This document shows positions 24,628-33,246 of a stretch of DNA of 64,000 nt, piece after piece (within the stretch, counting starts at the first letter, position 1; every line of letters begins with the position of its first letter). The notes under the pieces were generated by a model. That model made no database searches, was not told the DNA's origin, and saw nothing but the letters and a program-made list of their open reading frames with translations. The position numbers were made by a program, and so were the translations under genes. Origin of the DNA: JAGOCV01 sp049445855 (GTDB lineage Bacteria > Pseudomonadota > Gammaproteobacteria > Burkholderiales > Burkholderiaceae_C); the NCBI RefSeq assembly GCF_049445855.1, contig NZ_JBMSDV010000004.1:62001-126000 (forward strand), given 5' to 3'.

Positions 24628-26004
24628 ATGCTGGCCCACCACTCCGACACCATCGCTGCCATCGCCACCGCTCCCGGGCGCGGGGCCGTCGGCATCGTGC
24701 GCGTGTCTGGCAAGGACGTGTCGTCGGTGGCGCAGGCCTTGTGCGGCCGCAGCCTCAAGCCGCGCGAGGCGACCTACCTGCCCTTCCGTGATGCACGCGG
24801 CGAAGCCATCGATCATGGCCTGGCGATCCACTTCCCGGGCCCGAACAGCTACACCGGCGAAGACGTGCTCGAGCTGCAGGCGCACGGCGGGCCGGTCGTG
24901 CTGCAACTGCTGCTGGCGCGCTGCCTCGAAGCGGGCGCCGCCATCGGAATACGGCCCGCGCGGCCGGGCGAATTCACCGAACGCGCGTTCCTCAACGGCA
25001 AGATCGACCTTGCGCAAGCCGAGGCCATCGCCGACCTGATCGACGCGAGCACCGAAGCCGCAGCCCGCTCTGCGGGGCGTTCGCTCTCGGGCGCGTTCTC
25101 GCAGGAAATCCATGGGCTGCGCGACGCGCTCGTGCACCTGCGCATGCTGGTCGAAGCCACGCTCGACTTCCCCGACGAGGAAATCGACTTCCTGCAGAAA
25201 GCCGACGCGAACGGGCAGTTGCTCAAGCTCCAGCAATCCGTGACAGCCGTGATGCACCGCGCGCGCCAAGGGGCGCTGCTGCGCGAGGGCATCAAGGTCG
25301 TCATCGCGGGGCAGCCGAACGCGGGCAAGAGCTCACTGCTCAATGCGCTGGCCGGTGCGGAGCTCGCCATCGTCACGGCCGTCGCCGGCACCACGCGCGA
25401 CGTGCTCGGCCAGACCATCCAGATCGAAGGTGTGCCCATCCACGTGGTGGACACGGCCGGCCTGCGCGAGAGCGACGACGAAGTGGAGCGCATCGGCATC
25501 ACGCGCGCATGGAGCCAGATCGAAGACGCCGATGCCGTGCTCTTCCTGCACGACCTCACGCGCATCGATGCGGCCGACTACACCGAGGCAGACGCTGCCA
25601 TTGCGCGCCGCTTGTCGGAACTGCTGCCGCAGCAGGTGCCCGTCATCCACGTCTGGAACAAGCAGGATGCCGCGCCTGCCCATGCGCCGCGCAGCGGCGT
25701 GCGCATTTCGGCCAAGGCCGGCACGGGGCTGGACGCGTTGCGCCGCCAGTTGCTGGATGTGGTGGGCTGGCAGTCCGCGCCCGAAGGCATCTACATCGCA
25801 CGCGAGCGGCACCTGCAGGCATTGCGCGCGGTCGGTGCACATCTGGACGGCGCGGCATCGCACTTGGGTGCGCCGGGCCTCCCACTCGACCTGCTCGCCG
25901 AGGAACTCCGCCTGGCCCAGAATGCATTGAACGAAATCACCGGCGAGTTCACGTCCGACGATCTGCTGGGCGTGATCTTCTCCAGCTTCTGCATCGGGAA
26001 ATAG
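24628..26004 (+). CDS. mnmE: tRNA modification GTPase MnmE
   Basis: A 458-residue protein with the three-part MnmE layout: an N-terminal folate-binding domain (TIAAIATAPGRGAVGIVRVSG, RPGEFTERAFLNGKIDLAQAEA), a central helical domain and an inserted G domain (GQPNAGKSSLLN, DTAGLRE, NKQD). It ends in the invariant CIGK, whose Cys is catalytic. With MnmG it installs the 5-carboxymethylaminomethyl group at U34 of certain tRNAs. It has its own transcription unit after the yidC terminator. Confidence 0.97.
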   Translation: MLAHHSDTIAAIATAPGRGAVGIVRVSGKDVSSVAQALCGRSLKPREATYLPFRDARGEAIDHGLAIHFPGPNSYTGEDVLELQAHGGPVVLQLLLARCLEAGAAIGIRPARPGEFTERAFLNGKIDLAQAEAIADLIDASTEAAARSAGRSLSGAFSQEIHGLRDALVHLRMLVEATLDFPDEEIDFLQKADANGQLLKLQQSVTAVMHRARQGALLREGIKVVIAGQPNAGKSSLLNALAGAELAIVTAVAGTTRDVLGQTIQIEGVPIHVVDTAGLRESDDEVERIGITRAWSQIEDADAVLFLHDLTRIDAADYTEADAAIARRLSELLPQQVPVIHVWNKQDAAPAHAPRSGVRISAKAGTGLDALRRQLLDVVGWQSAPEGIYIARERHLQALRAVGAHLDGAASHLGAPGLPLDLLAEELRLAQNALNEITGEFTSDDLLGVIFSSFCIGK

Positions 26005-26136
26005 CGGCGCGCAAAGCCGGATGGGCGTGGCGTGACATTTTTGTATCCTCCGGCAACAAATTGCGTCGCAGGGGCCGACACCCCGTGTCGCAAAGCGTGT
26101 TAACCTATTTGTTACCGATCGTTTGACCGGCCCGCC

Positions 26137-26646
26137 ATGAGCTTTTTAGCCCCTCCATTCGCCATGCTGCCTGCTTCTTCGAAGTTCAATATCCAGGACC
26201 TGATCCAGGCGGTGTCGCGCAACAACGTGTATGACGCCTTCAACGTCAACCTCACACCTCAGCAATGGGAAGTGGTGGCCGCGTACATGCAACCGTTCAC
26301 GCTGGCCGCGGGGCAGGTGCTGATCGATCAGGGCTCGCCCGACCGCACGCTCTACCTCATCGAAAGCGGCTCGCTCAGCGTGCACGTGGAAGACGAGGAC
26401 GGCAACATGAAGCTCGCGCTGATCAACCCCGGCTCGGTGGTCGGCGAAGGCGCCTTCTTCTCGCGTTTGCCGCGCACGGCCAGCGTGATCGCCACCGGCC
26501 CCTGCAAGCTCTGGAGCCTCACGCCGATCCGGTTCACCGAACTGGCCAACCGCCAGCCCGTGATCGCACTCGAAATCGTGATGGGCCTGGGCTCCGTCAT
26601 CGCCAAGCGTCTGGCGAACAAGCCCAAGCGCGTGACGGTGACCTGA
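26137..26646 (+). CDS. Cyclic nucleotide-binding domain protein without HTH
   Basis: A 169-residue protein consisting of one cNMP-binding (CAP-family) beta-roll: FTLAAGQVLIDQGSPDRTLYLIESGSLSVHVEDEDG, then NPGSVVGEGAFFSRLPRTASVIATGPCKLWSLT. The phosphate-binding cassette reads GEGAFFSRLPRTASV, with the Arg retained. It stops just after the long C helix, so there is no helix-turn-helix and it cannot act as a Crp-type regulator alone. Two zinc-ribbon protein genes follow. An internal ATG nine codons in is an alternative start. Confidence 0.75.
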   Translation: MSFLAPPFAMLPASSKFNIQDLIQAVSRNNVYDAFNVNLTPQQWEVVAAYMQPFTLAAGQVLIDQGSPDRTLYLIESGSLSVHVEDEDGNMKLALINPGSVVGEGAFFSRLPRTASVIATGPCKLWSLTPIRFTELANRQPVIALEIVMGLGSVIAKRLANKPKRVTVT

Positions 26647-26775
26647 GCGACCGGGCACAGAACCAGACAGCGTCCCGCGCGCGCCGAGCCTCGCGGATTG
26701 CGCGAGCCCGGCCTTCCCCACATACTCCAGATATCCGGCCGCAACCGGGATGGGAACGTTGTACGGGAGGGATCG

Positions 26776-27627
26776 ATGAGTCTTGTCTGCACTGCCTGCC
26801 AGGCGATCAACGCCGAAGGCACGAAATTCTGCAAATCCTGTGGCACACGGCTCGTGGTGCCAGCGCCCCAGGCTCCGGAGGTGCCCGCGTCCCTACCCCC
26901 AAGCCCAAGCCCAAGCCCGACGCCGTCCCCGGTGGCCGCCCCGACACCACTGCCCCCTCCGGCCCTTCCGCCACTGTTTCCCCAGTCCCCGCCGTCGCCG
27001 CCGCCCCTCTGGCCGGAAGAGCCGCCGAAATCGTCCGGCAACGCCGGGCTCATTGTGGGCATCGTGCTGGCGATCCTCGTGATCGCCGGGGCTGTATGGT
27101 TCTTTGTGGGCGGCAAGGGCAAGCCGACCACCGAGCCGGTGACGGCCCCGGCAGCGCCGGTTCCTGTGACGCCTCCGACCCCCGCGCCCGTTGTGCCGGC
27201 TCCGGCAGCGGAGCCCGCCGCGCCCCCGCCGCCCCCTGTGCCACCCGCCGGGCCGGTACCACCGGCGGCCAAGGCGGCCGCACCGGCAGCCCCCAGACCT
27301 GCCCCTGCGCCCGCTCCGCGTCCCGAGCCGAAACCGGCGCCGAAAGCCTCACAGAACAGCGCACCGGTAGTGACATCGCCTGCGCCCGCGGCGGCAGTTC
27401 CGCCGCCCAGGCCCGCGCCGCTTCCGCCGCCGCAGCTGGCAACGCCCGTCCCGCAGCCGGCGGGCCCTGCCAGCCCGCGTGAGGCGTGCGGCAAGCGCGT
27501 GTTCCTGGCGATGGCCCTGTGCATGGCCGAGCAATGCCGCTCACCCCAATTCACCAACCATCCGCAGTGCGTGCAACTGCGTGAAGAAGAGAAGGCCCGG
27601 CGCGAGCGTGAGCAACAGGCGAACTAG
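26776..27627 (+). CDS. Zinc-ribbon, proline-rich single-pass membrane protein
   Basis: A 283-residue protein. An N-terminal zinc ribbon (CTAC-x11-CKSC, residues 5-22) is followed by a Pro-rich linker including three Pro-Ser hexanucleotide repeats. One transmembrane helix follows (AGLIVGIVLAILVIAGAVWFF, about residues 94-115), then a Pro/Ala-rich extracytoplasmic stretch of about 110 residues and a C-terminal domain with ACGKRVFLAMALCMAEQC and further Cys. This puts the zinc ribbon in the cytoplasm and the Cys-rich domain outside. Function unknown. GGGAGG precedes the ATG. The next gene encodes a protein with a matching zinc ribbon at its C-terminus. Confidence 0.65.
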   Translation: MSLVCTACQAINAEGTKFCKSCGTRLVVPAPQAPEVPASLPPSPSPSPTPSPVAAPTPLPPPALPPLFPQSPPSPPPLWPEEPPKSSGNAGLIVGIVLAILVIAGAVWFFVGGKGKPTTEPVTAPAAPVPVTPPTPAPVVPAPAAEPAAPPPPPVPPAGPVPPAAKAAAPAAPRPAPAPAPRPEPKPAPKASQNSAPVVTSPAPAAAVPPPRPAPLPPPQLATPVPQPAGPASPREACGKRVFLAMALCMAEQCRSPQFTNHPQCVQLREEEKARREREQQAN

Positions 27628-27693
27628 GCAGCGTCCGCACCGCAACGGATTCGAGCAAACCCCGGAAAGCAAGCAGTAGCAGGAAGGAATTTC

Positions 27694-28908
27694 ATGTCGA
27701 TCAGCCAACAACTCTCAAGTGCCGGCAGCCTGCTGTCGGCGGTGGACGCGGTGCGCAATGTGCGCGCCTTGCTGGTGATGCTGGGTGCCCTGGTGGCAGG
27801 CGCGCTGGTGTGGGGCCTGGGCGCACTGCTTGCGGTGAAGATCGGCTTCCTCGCGGGCGCACTGTTCTTCCTGGCGGGTGCTGGCGTGGCGTTCTACGGC
27901 GCCAACGCGGCTGGCATCATGATCATGGACGAGGCCAAAGGCCTGCGTTCCCGCCCGATCGTGGCGGCGCTGGTGACGTCGCTGGCCACGAGCCACAGGT
28001 TGCTGCTGGCCCTGCTGTTGTTTGCGGCGATCTACCTGCTGGGCCTGCTGGCGCTGGCGATCGTGTTGCTCATCTGCAAGATCCCGTTCATCGGGCCGCT
28101 GCTGTACACGGTGGTGTTCCCCGTGAGCGTGGTGATCGTCGGGGTGGCGATCTTCGCGCTCTATGCCGTGGTGTTCCCGCTTTCCGCGCCTGCGGTTTGG
28201 GACGGCGCGGGCACGATGCAGACCGTGTCGCGGTTGCTGGCCATCGCGCGCAGCCGCATCGTCAACGTGCTGATCATGATGGCGTTGCTGTTCTTCCTCG
28301 TTGGCGTCGTCGGCGGTTTCATCGCGCTCATCATGGTGAGCGGCACGCTGGTCACCGGCGGCATGTCTGCCGCCATCCTGGACATGGGCGGCATGATGGG
28401 AATGATGGGCGGCCTCGGTGGCATGGGTGACTACGGCGGTGGACGCAGCGGCAGCTACATGCTGGCCGCAGGCATCGGCGGCGGCGTCGTCTATGCGATC
28501 GCGTTCAGCCTGCCGGCGCTGGTCTACTTGCGCGGCTGCTGCCAGGTCTATCTGGGCAATCTGCAGGGCGTCGATGTCGAGGGCATGGAAGCGCAGTTGC
28601 GTGAGAAGGTGGATGCGGCCAAGCGCAAAGCCGAGGACCTGCGCGCGCAGGCCACAGCTGCTGCAGCGGCCGCCCAGGCTTCGGCTTCCTCCCCGGCAAC
28701 TGCATCGCCGCCACCGTCTCCTGTGGCGGCTCCTGTGACGCCGCCTGCGCCCTCGTCGCCACCGGCTTCCGTGGCTGACCTGCCCGTGCCGCCGGCACCG
28801 GCCATCGCCCCGTCGGAGCCCGCGCCCGTCTACAAATGCGCCCAGTGCGGCGCGCCGTTTGTCCCGGGCGACGCCTTCTGCGGAGAGTGCGGGCACAAGC
28901 TCGCGTAA
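27694..28908 (+). CDS. Polytopic membrane protein with C-terminal zinc ribbon
   Basis: A 404-residue protein. About six or seven hydrophobic helices fill residues 25-300. A Met/Gly-rich segment (MGGMMGMMGGLGGMGDYGGG) lies at about residues 230-250. A helical Lys/Ala stretch and a Pro/Ala-rich linker lead to a C-terminal zinc ribbon, CAQC-x10-CGEC. An AGGAAGG site precedes the ATG by six bases. Adjacent to another zinc-ribbon membrane protein, it may form a complex with it; no specific function is evident. Confidence 0.65.
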   Translation: MSISQQLSSAGSLLSAVDAVRNVRALLVMLGALVAGALVWGLGALLAVKIGFLAGALFFLAGAGVAFYGANAAGIMIMDEAKGLRSRPIVAALVTSLATSHRLLLALLLFAAIYLLGLLALAIVLLICKIPFIGPLLYTVVFPVSVVIVGVAIFALYAVVFPLSAPAVWDGAGTMQTVSRLLAIARSRIVNVLIMMALLFFLVGVVGGFIALIMVSGTLVTGGMSAAILDMGGMMGMMGGLGGMGDYGGGRSGSYMLAAGIGGGVVYAIAFSLPALVYLRGCCQVYLGNLQGVDVEGMEAQLREKVDAAKRKAEDLRAQATAAAAAAQASASSPATASPPPSPVAAPVTPPAPSSPPASVADLPVPPAPAIAPSEPAPVYKCAQCGAPFVPGDAFCGECGHKLA

Positions 28909-28927
28909 GTCAAAAGCATCGCAGTCG

Positions 28928-28955
28928 GGGGCTTTTCAGTCGTCTGAAAGGCCCC
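28928..28955 (+). terminator. Stem-loop after the zinc-ribbon gene pair
   Basis: A 12-bp stem (one G-T pair) with a TCGT loop, 19 bp past the stop. It lacks a T-tract, so it may be an RNA-stabilising 3' hairpin or a weak terminator. Confidence 0.5.
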
Positions 28956-29103
28956 TGAAACATTTGCCCGCCGGGCGGCGCACGCGTGCCGCCGGACGGC
29001 GCGAAACTTGCTGTGTGCCCGGCATAAAACATCAGGAGTACGGTGTTCCATCGCGTTGCCTCACGGGTGCGCGGTGAAAAAACAGACGTTGAGAGGTCCG
29101 GAT

Positions 29104-30012
29104 ATGTCGTTGATGGGTTGGTTTTCGCGCAGGGCACGTTCCGCCGGGACGATGGATGAAGATTCGACGGGGTTTTCCCGCCAGGAGGCGACGCGACCCG
29201 TGCGCCAGGGCGCGAATGCGCACGCGGACGATCTGGCCGGCACGGCCCGCGTCAATCCGCCGGAGCCCGGCAAGCGCCGCACCGACCGCATGGAGCAGCG
29301 CGAGCGCCTGTATGGCGTGGTGCGCGAAGCGATGGTGCGGGCCGGTGTCCTGTCGTCCAGCTACAAGTTCAAGGTGCTGTCGCTCGACCCGCGCGGCGGC
29401 CAGTTCATCGTGATGATGGATCTCGCGCGCGATTACGGCCGCGATTCCATGCGCCTGAGCGAGATCGAAGTCATGGTTGCGCAGACCGCCAAGATGCGGT
29501 TCAACATCCTCGTATCGGCGGTGTACTGGCGCATGAACGACCACGTGGCCATCGGTGTGCCGACGGCGCGTCCCCAACCGGTCGTGCCGGCGACAGCAGC
29601 AGCGGTAGCGGTCCCTGTCATCGAGCAGCCCGTCAATGCCGGCCGAGCGGCCCCGCAGGTGCATGCCGAGCCTGCGGCTGCGCGCGTTGCGGTGCCCACG
29701 CCGAAATCCGGCAATCGGCACGAGCCGCTGCAGCCCGATGAGATCGAGGCTTTCAAGCGTGCGCTCATGGAGTCCATCAACAACAAACGCGCCGAAGCGG
29801 CGGCGCGCATGGAAGCCCAGACCGAACAGGCCTTGCGCCGCGAGGAGGAGCTGACGCAGATCAAGGCCAAGGGCATTTCATGGCGCGGCCGCAGCACGGC
29901 GCGGCTCACCGGCTACGAAGACACCGAGGCGATGGAGCCGTTCGACCACAGCACGGAAGAAGGTGAGCGCAGCCCCGGTCTGAGTGCCACGCAGTTCGGC
30001 GAACTGCACTGA
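29104..30012 (+). CDS. Hypothetical cytoplasmic protein
   Basis: A 302-residue protein with no signal peptide. A basic N-terminus (MSLMGWFSRRARSAG) precedes a conserved-looking block at about residues 63-155 (RERLYGVVREAMVRAGVLSSSYKFKV, then GGQFIVMMDLARDY and MRLSEIEVMVAQTAKMRF). A variable Ala/Val/Pro linker and a charged helical segment (ALMESINNKRAEAAARMEAQTEQ) follow. I do not recognise the family. GAGAGG lies seven bases before the ATG. The upstream 195 bp separate it from the zinc-ribbon genes. Confidence 0.55.
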   Translation: MSLMGWFSRRARSAGTMDEDSTGFSRQEATRPVRQGANAHADDLAGTARVNPPEPGKRRTDRMEQRERLYGVVREAMVRAGVLSSSYKFKVLSLDPRGGQFIVMMDLARDYGRDSMRLSEIEVMVAQTAKMRFNILVSAVYWRMNDHVAIGVPTARPQPVVPATAAAVAVPVIEQPVNAGRAAPQVHAEPAAARVAVPTPKSGNRHEPLQPDEIEAFKRALMESINNKRAEAAARMEAQTEQALRREEELTQIKAKGISWRGRSTARLTGYEDTEAMEPFDHSTEEGERSPGLSATQFGELH

Positions 30013-30047
30013 GCGCGCATTCCGCTGGTCGCGATGGTCGATGGTCG

Positions 30048-30602
30048 TCAGTGCCCCGCGAAGTCCACGAGCGTGAAGAGCGGCAGACCGCTCTCGCGCA
30101 ACCGGTCCGAGCCGCCGAGTTCGGGCAGGTCGACAATGGCAGCGCCCTCCATCACGGTGCCGCCGAGCTTTTCAAGCAACTTCTTGCCGGCCATCATCGT
30201 GCCGCCCGTGGCGATGAGGTCGTCGATCAGCAGCACGCGGTGGCCCGGCTTGATCGCATCGGTGTGCAGTTCGACCGTGGCGCTGCCGTACTCGAGTTCG
30301 TAGGTTTCCTCGACGGTCGTGAACGGCAGCTTGCCTTTCTTCCGGATCGGCACGAAACCCACGTTGAGCTCATAGGCCACCACGGCGCCGAGGATGAAGC
30401 CACGCGCGTCCAGCCCGGCCACCACGTCGGGGCGCAGGTCCGGGTCCATGTAGCGGTGCACGAACGCGTCGATCAGCACGCGGAACACCTTGGGGTTCTG
30501 CAGCAGCGGCGTGATGTCGCGGAACTGCACGCCCGGCGCAGGCCAGTCCGGCACGGTGCGGATGTTGTCCTTGAGGTACTGGTTGACGTCGAAGTGCGGC
30601 AT
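30048..30602 (-). CDS. apt: Adenine phosphoribosyltransferase
   Basis: A 184-residue type I phosphoribosyltransferase that converts adenine and PRPP to AMP. It has RDITPLL, the ARGFILG flap region, RKKGKLP and the PRPP-binding loop VLLIDDLIATGGTM. Start chosen at MPHFD, the usual length; it lies 4 bp after the stop of the phosphatase gene upstream. Cytoplasmic purine salvage. Confidence 0.95.
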   Translation of the reverse strand: MPHFDVNQYLKDNIRTVPDWPAPGVQFRDITPLLQNPKVFRVLIDAFVHRYMDPDLRPDVVAGLDARGFILGAVVAYELNVGFVPIRKKGKLPFTTVEETYELEYGSATVELHTDAIKPGHRVLLIDDLIATGGTMMAGKKLLEKLGGTVMEGAAIVDLPELGGSDRLRESGLPLFTLVDFAGH

Positions 30603-30606
30603 GGTC

Positions 30607-31164
30607 TCAAGCGAAAGTGGTGCGACCCAGCATTCTGCCCTGACGGTCCACGATGAAGGCCTCACCCATCGCCATGTGCTCGCCGGTCAGCGCCGTCATG
30701 TTGACCTGGTGCGTGATCCAGACCTGGAAGCCCTGGGCGGGCAGCCCGGCGAGCGCGCTGCGCAGGCGCGCTGTCTGGGCGTCGCGTCCTTCGGTACCGA
30801 AGAACGAATTGAGCACGGGCCATACCTCGTTCTTTCCGAAGGCCAGCTGCGCCGTGTCGACACAGCGGCACCACGCACTGCTTCGCACCGCCGCCGGCAC
30901 CAGCTGCTGCGACGCGAACCACTGGCCCATGCGACGCGCCTGCGCGCGGCCCGCGTCACTGAGGTTGCGCTGCGTCGAGCAGTCGCCGAGGCGGAATCCG
31001 GGCGGGTCGCCGACGCCCGGCTCGGTCTGCGCATGCCGCACGAGCGCGATGCAGCCGCCAGCCTTCAGCAAGGCGGCCGCATCGGCCGTGGCATTTGCCG
31101 GGTGCAATGCGGAAGTGGCAGGAACCAGTCCCGCCAGAAGGACAGAGCGTCGTGTCAGTGCCAT
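30607..31164 (-). CDS. Exported histidine phosphatase family protein
   Basis: A 185-residue protein. A twin-arginine-like or Sec signal (MALTRRSVLLAGLVPATSAL) precedes a histidine-phosphatase domain. The catalytic RHAQTE motif stands for the usual RHG, RNLSDAGRAQARRMG gives the second helix, and the C-terminal THQVNM takes the place of the usual THG. The core lacks some loops of full-size enzymes. The ATG is fixed by AAGGAG; a start 11 codons earlier has none. Probably periplasmic phosphomonoesterase. The next gene on this strand, apt, starts 4 bp after its stop. Confidence 0.75.
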   Translation of the reverse strand: MALTRRSVLLAGLVPATSALHPANATADAAALLKAGGCIALVRHAQTEPGVGDPPGFRLGDCSTQRNLSDAGRAQARRMGQWFASQQLVPAAVRSSAWCRCVDTAQLAFGKNEVWPVLNSFFGTEGRDAQTARLRSALAGLPAQGFQVWITHQVNMTALTGEHMAMGEAFIVDRQGRMLGRTTFA

Positions 31165-31193
31165 CGCCAGACTCCTTGGCCAGTGATGGCGAA

Positions 31194-33179
31194 TCATCCG
31201 CGCAGCAGCTTTTCCTCCGCAATCGCGAGGGTTTCCGCCTTGCCGCTGAGCACGAGCGTGTCCCCGTCCTGCAGCGTGGCGTCGTCGCCTTCTGTGGCCA
31301 GTTTGCCATTCGCCCGGCGCAGGCTCACCACGCGCACATTGAGCGCATGCAGCGCAAAGTGCTCCAGCGTCCTGCCGAGCGACTTCGCGCCGTAGGGCAA
31401 GGTGACCGTTGCCAGGCGCTCGTGGTCGCGTTCGTTGACCGTGTCGTCGTCGGTGCCGTGGAAGTAGCCGCGCAGCAGGTTGTAGCGTGCGTCACGCTGG
31501 TCCTGCACGAGGCGGATCACGCGGCGCATCGGCACGCCGACCAGCGCGAGCGCGTGGCTGGCAAGCATGAGCGAACCCTCGATGGCTTCGGGCACGACTT
31601 CGGTAGCGCCGGCTTCCTGCAGTTTTTCCAGGTCGTGGTCGTCCTGCGTGCGCACGATCACCGGCACATGCGGGGCGTGCTCGCGCGTATTGGCGAGCAC
31701 CTTGAGTGCGCCGGGTACGTCCAGGTAGGTCACCACCACCGCGCTGGCGCGTGCCAGGCCCGCGGCCACCAGCGACTGAAGGCGCGCAGCGTCGCCGAAC
31801 ACGACGGAATCGCCCGCCGCAGCGGCTTGCCGCACGCGGTCGGGGTCGAGGTCGAGCGCCATGTAAGGAATGCCTTCGGTTTCCAGCATGCGCGCAAGGT
31901 TCTGGCCGCAACGGCCGTAGCCGCAGATGATCACGTGCTTGTTGGCGTTGATCGACTTGCGCGCGATGGTGGTCATCTGCAGCGACTGCTGCAGCCACTC
32001 GCTGGCCACCAGCTTCATGACGATGCGGTTGCTGTACTGGATGATGAACGGCGTGGCCAGCATGGACAGCACCATGCTCGCGAGGATGGGGTTGAGCAGC
32101 TCGCGCGAAACCAGGCCGTTGTCGTTGGCGAGCGCGAGCAGCACGAGGCCGAATTCGCCAGCCTGCGCGAGGTAGAGGCCGGTGCGCATCGATACGCCCA
32201 TGGTCGCGCCCAGCGCGTGCGCGAGCACCGTCACCAGCACCAGCTTGAACAGCACGGGCAGCACCAGCAACGTGAGCACGAGGCCCCAACGCTCGACCAC
32301 GACGTGCCAGTCGAGCGTCATGCCGACGGTGATGAAGAACAGGCCCAGCAATACGTTGTGGAACGGCCGGATGTCGGTTTCCACCTGGTGCTTGTATTCG
32401 GTTTCCGAGACGAGCATTCCGGCAATGAATGCGCCGAGCGCGAGACTCAGGCCCGCGAGTTCGGTCAGCCAGGCCAGGCCCAGTGTGATCAGCAACAGGT
32501 TCAGCACGAACAGTTCTTCGCTCTTGCGCCGCGCCACGATCGTCAGCCACCAGCGCATCACGCGCTGGCCACCGACCAGCAACACGGTGATCAGCACGAT
32601 GGCCTTGGCCGTGGCCAGGGCCAGCGCGGTGGCGAGCTGTTCGGCGCTGGCACTGAGGGCCGGGATCAGCACCAGCAGGGGCACCACGGCCAGATCTTGC
32701 AGCAGCAGGATGCCCATGACGCGCTTGCCATGCTCGCTTTCGAGCTCCAGCCTGTCCGCCATGAGCTTGACGACGATGGCCGTGCTGCTCATCGCCATCG
32801 CGCCAGAAAGCGCCAGCGCCGTCTGCCAGCGCATGTGCCACAGCGTGGGTGCCAGCGCGGCGAGGAACAGCGAGCCCAGCGTGACCGCCAGCATGGTGAG
32901 CACCACCTGCGCCAGCCCCAGGCCGAACACGTGCCGGCGCATGGCGCGCAGCTTGGGCAGGTTGAATTCGAGCCCGATCACGAACATCAGGAACACCACG
33001 CCGAATTCGCCCAGGTGCTGCACGGCTGCGGAGTTCTGCGCCAGCGCCAGCGCATGCGGCCCGATCAGGATGCCCACCGCCAGGTAGCCCAGGATGGGCG
33101 GAAGCTTGAGCGAGCGGCAGGCCACCACGCCCAGCACGGCGGCCAGCAGGTACAGGAGCGTGAGGGCGAGTGAACTCAT
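31194..33179 (-). CDS. kefB: KefB-type monovalent cation:proton antiporter
   Basis: A 661-residue CPA2 protein. Residues 1-380 form about 12 transmembrane helices, with HLGEFGVVFLMFVIGLEF, LLLQDLAVVPLL (the conserved QDL) and FFITVGM. A RCK/TrkA-N domain follows with the Rossmann motif ICGYGRCGQNLARML, then a TrkA-C domain. In E. coli KefB/KefC glutathione-gated K+ efflux protects against electrophiles; glutathione gating cannot be read here. Start at MSSLALT. The divergent kdsD begins 67 bp away. Confidence 0.87.
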   Translation of the reverse strand: MSSLALTLLYLLAAVLGVVACRSLKLPPILGYLAVGILIGPHALALAQNSAAVQHLGEFGVVFLMFVIGLEFNLPKLRAMRRHVFGLGLAQVVLTMLAVTLGSLFLAALAPTLWHMRWQTALALSGAMAMSSTAIVVKLMADRLELESEHGKRVMGILLLQDLAVVPLLVLIPALSASAEQLATALALATAKAIVLITVLLVGGQRVMRWWLTIVARRKSEELFVLNLLLITLGLAWLTELAGLSLALGAFIAGMLVSETEYKHQVETDIRPFHNVLLGLFFITVGMTLDWHVVVERWGLVLTLLVLPVLFKLVLVTVLAHALGATMGVSMRTGLYLAQAGEFGLVLLALANDNGLVSRELLNPILASMVLSMLATPFIIQYSNRIVMKLVASEWLQQSLQMTTIARKSINANKHVIICGYGRCGQNLARMLETEGIPYMALDLDPDRVRQAAAAGDSVVFGDAARLQSLVAAGLARASAVVVTYLDVPGALKVLANTREHAPHVPVIVRTQDDHDLEKLQEAGATEVVPEAIEGSLMLASHALALVGVPMRRVIRLVQDQRDARYNLLRGYFHGTDDDTVNERDHERLATVTLPYGAKSLGRTLEHFALHALNVRVVSLRRANGKLATEGDDATLQDGDTLVLSGKAETLAIAEEKLLRG

Positions 33180-33234
33180 GGGCGACAAATCATGGGCGAC
33201 TGATACTAGCAAGTGCGGTGCCGCAACGCCCCCG

Positions 33235-33240
33235 TAGAAT
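33235..33240 (+). promoter_or_regulatory. Putative -10 box (TAGAAT) immediately upstream of kdsD
   Basis: TAGAAT ends six bases before the kdsD ATG with no Shine-Dalgarno, so the message would be leaderless or nearly so. No clear -35 box is visible. Confidence 0.4.
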
Positions 33241-33246
33241 CTCGGC

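Noticed and set aside
26895..26925. Hexanucleotide repeat coding Pro-Ser as a phase-variation tract
   Set aside because: The unit is six bases, so changes in copy number keep the frame; it only alters linker length.
29008..29103. Earlier start for the hypothetical protein at 29104
   Set aside because: The extra 32 residues look non-coding, and the GAGAGG site fits the ATG at 29104.
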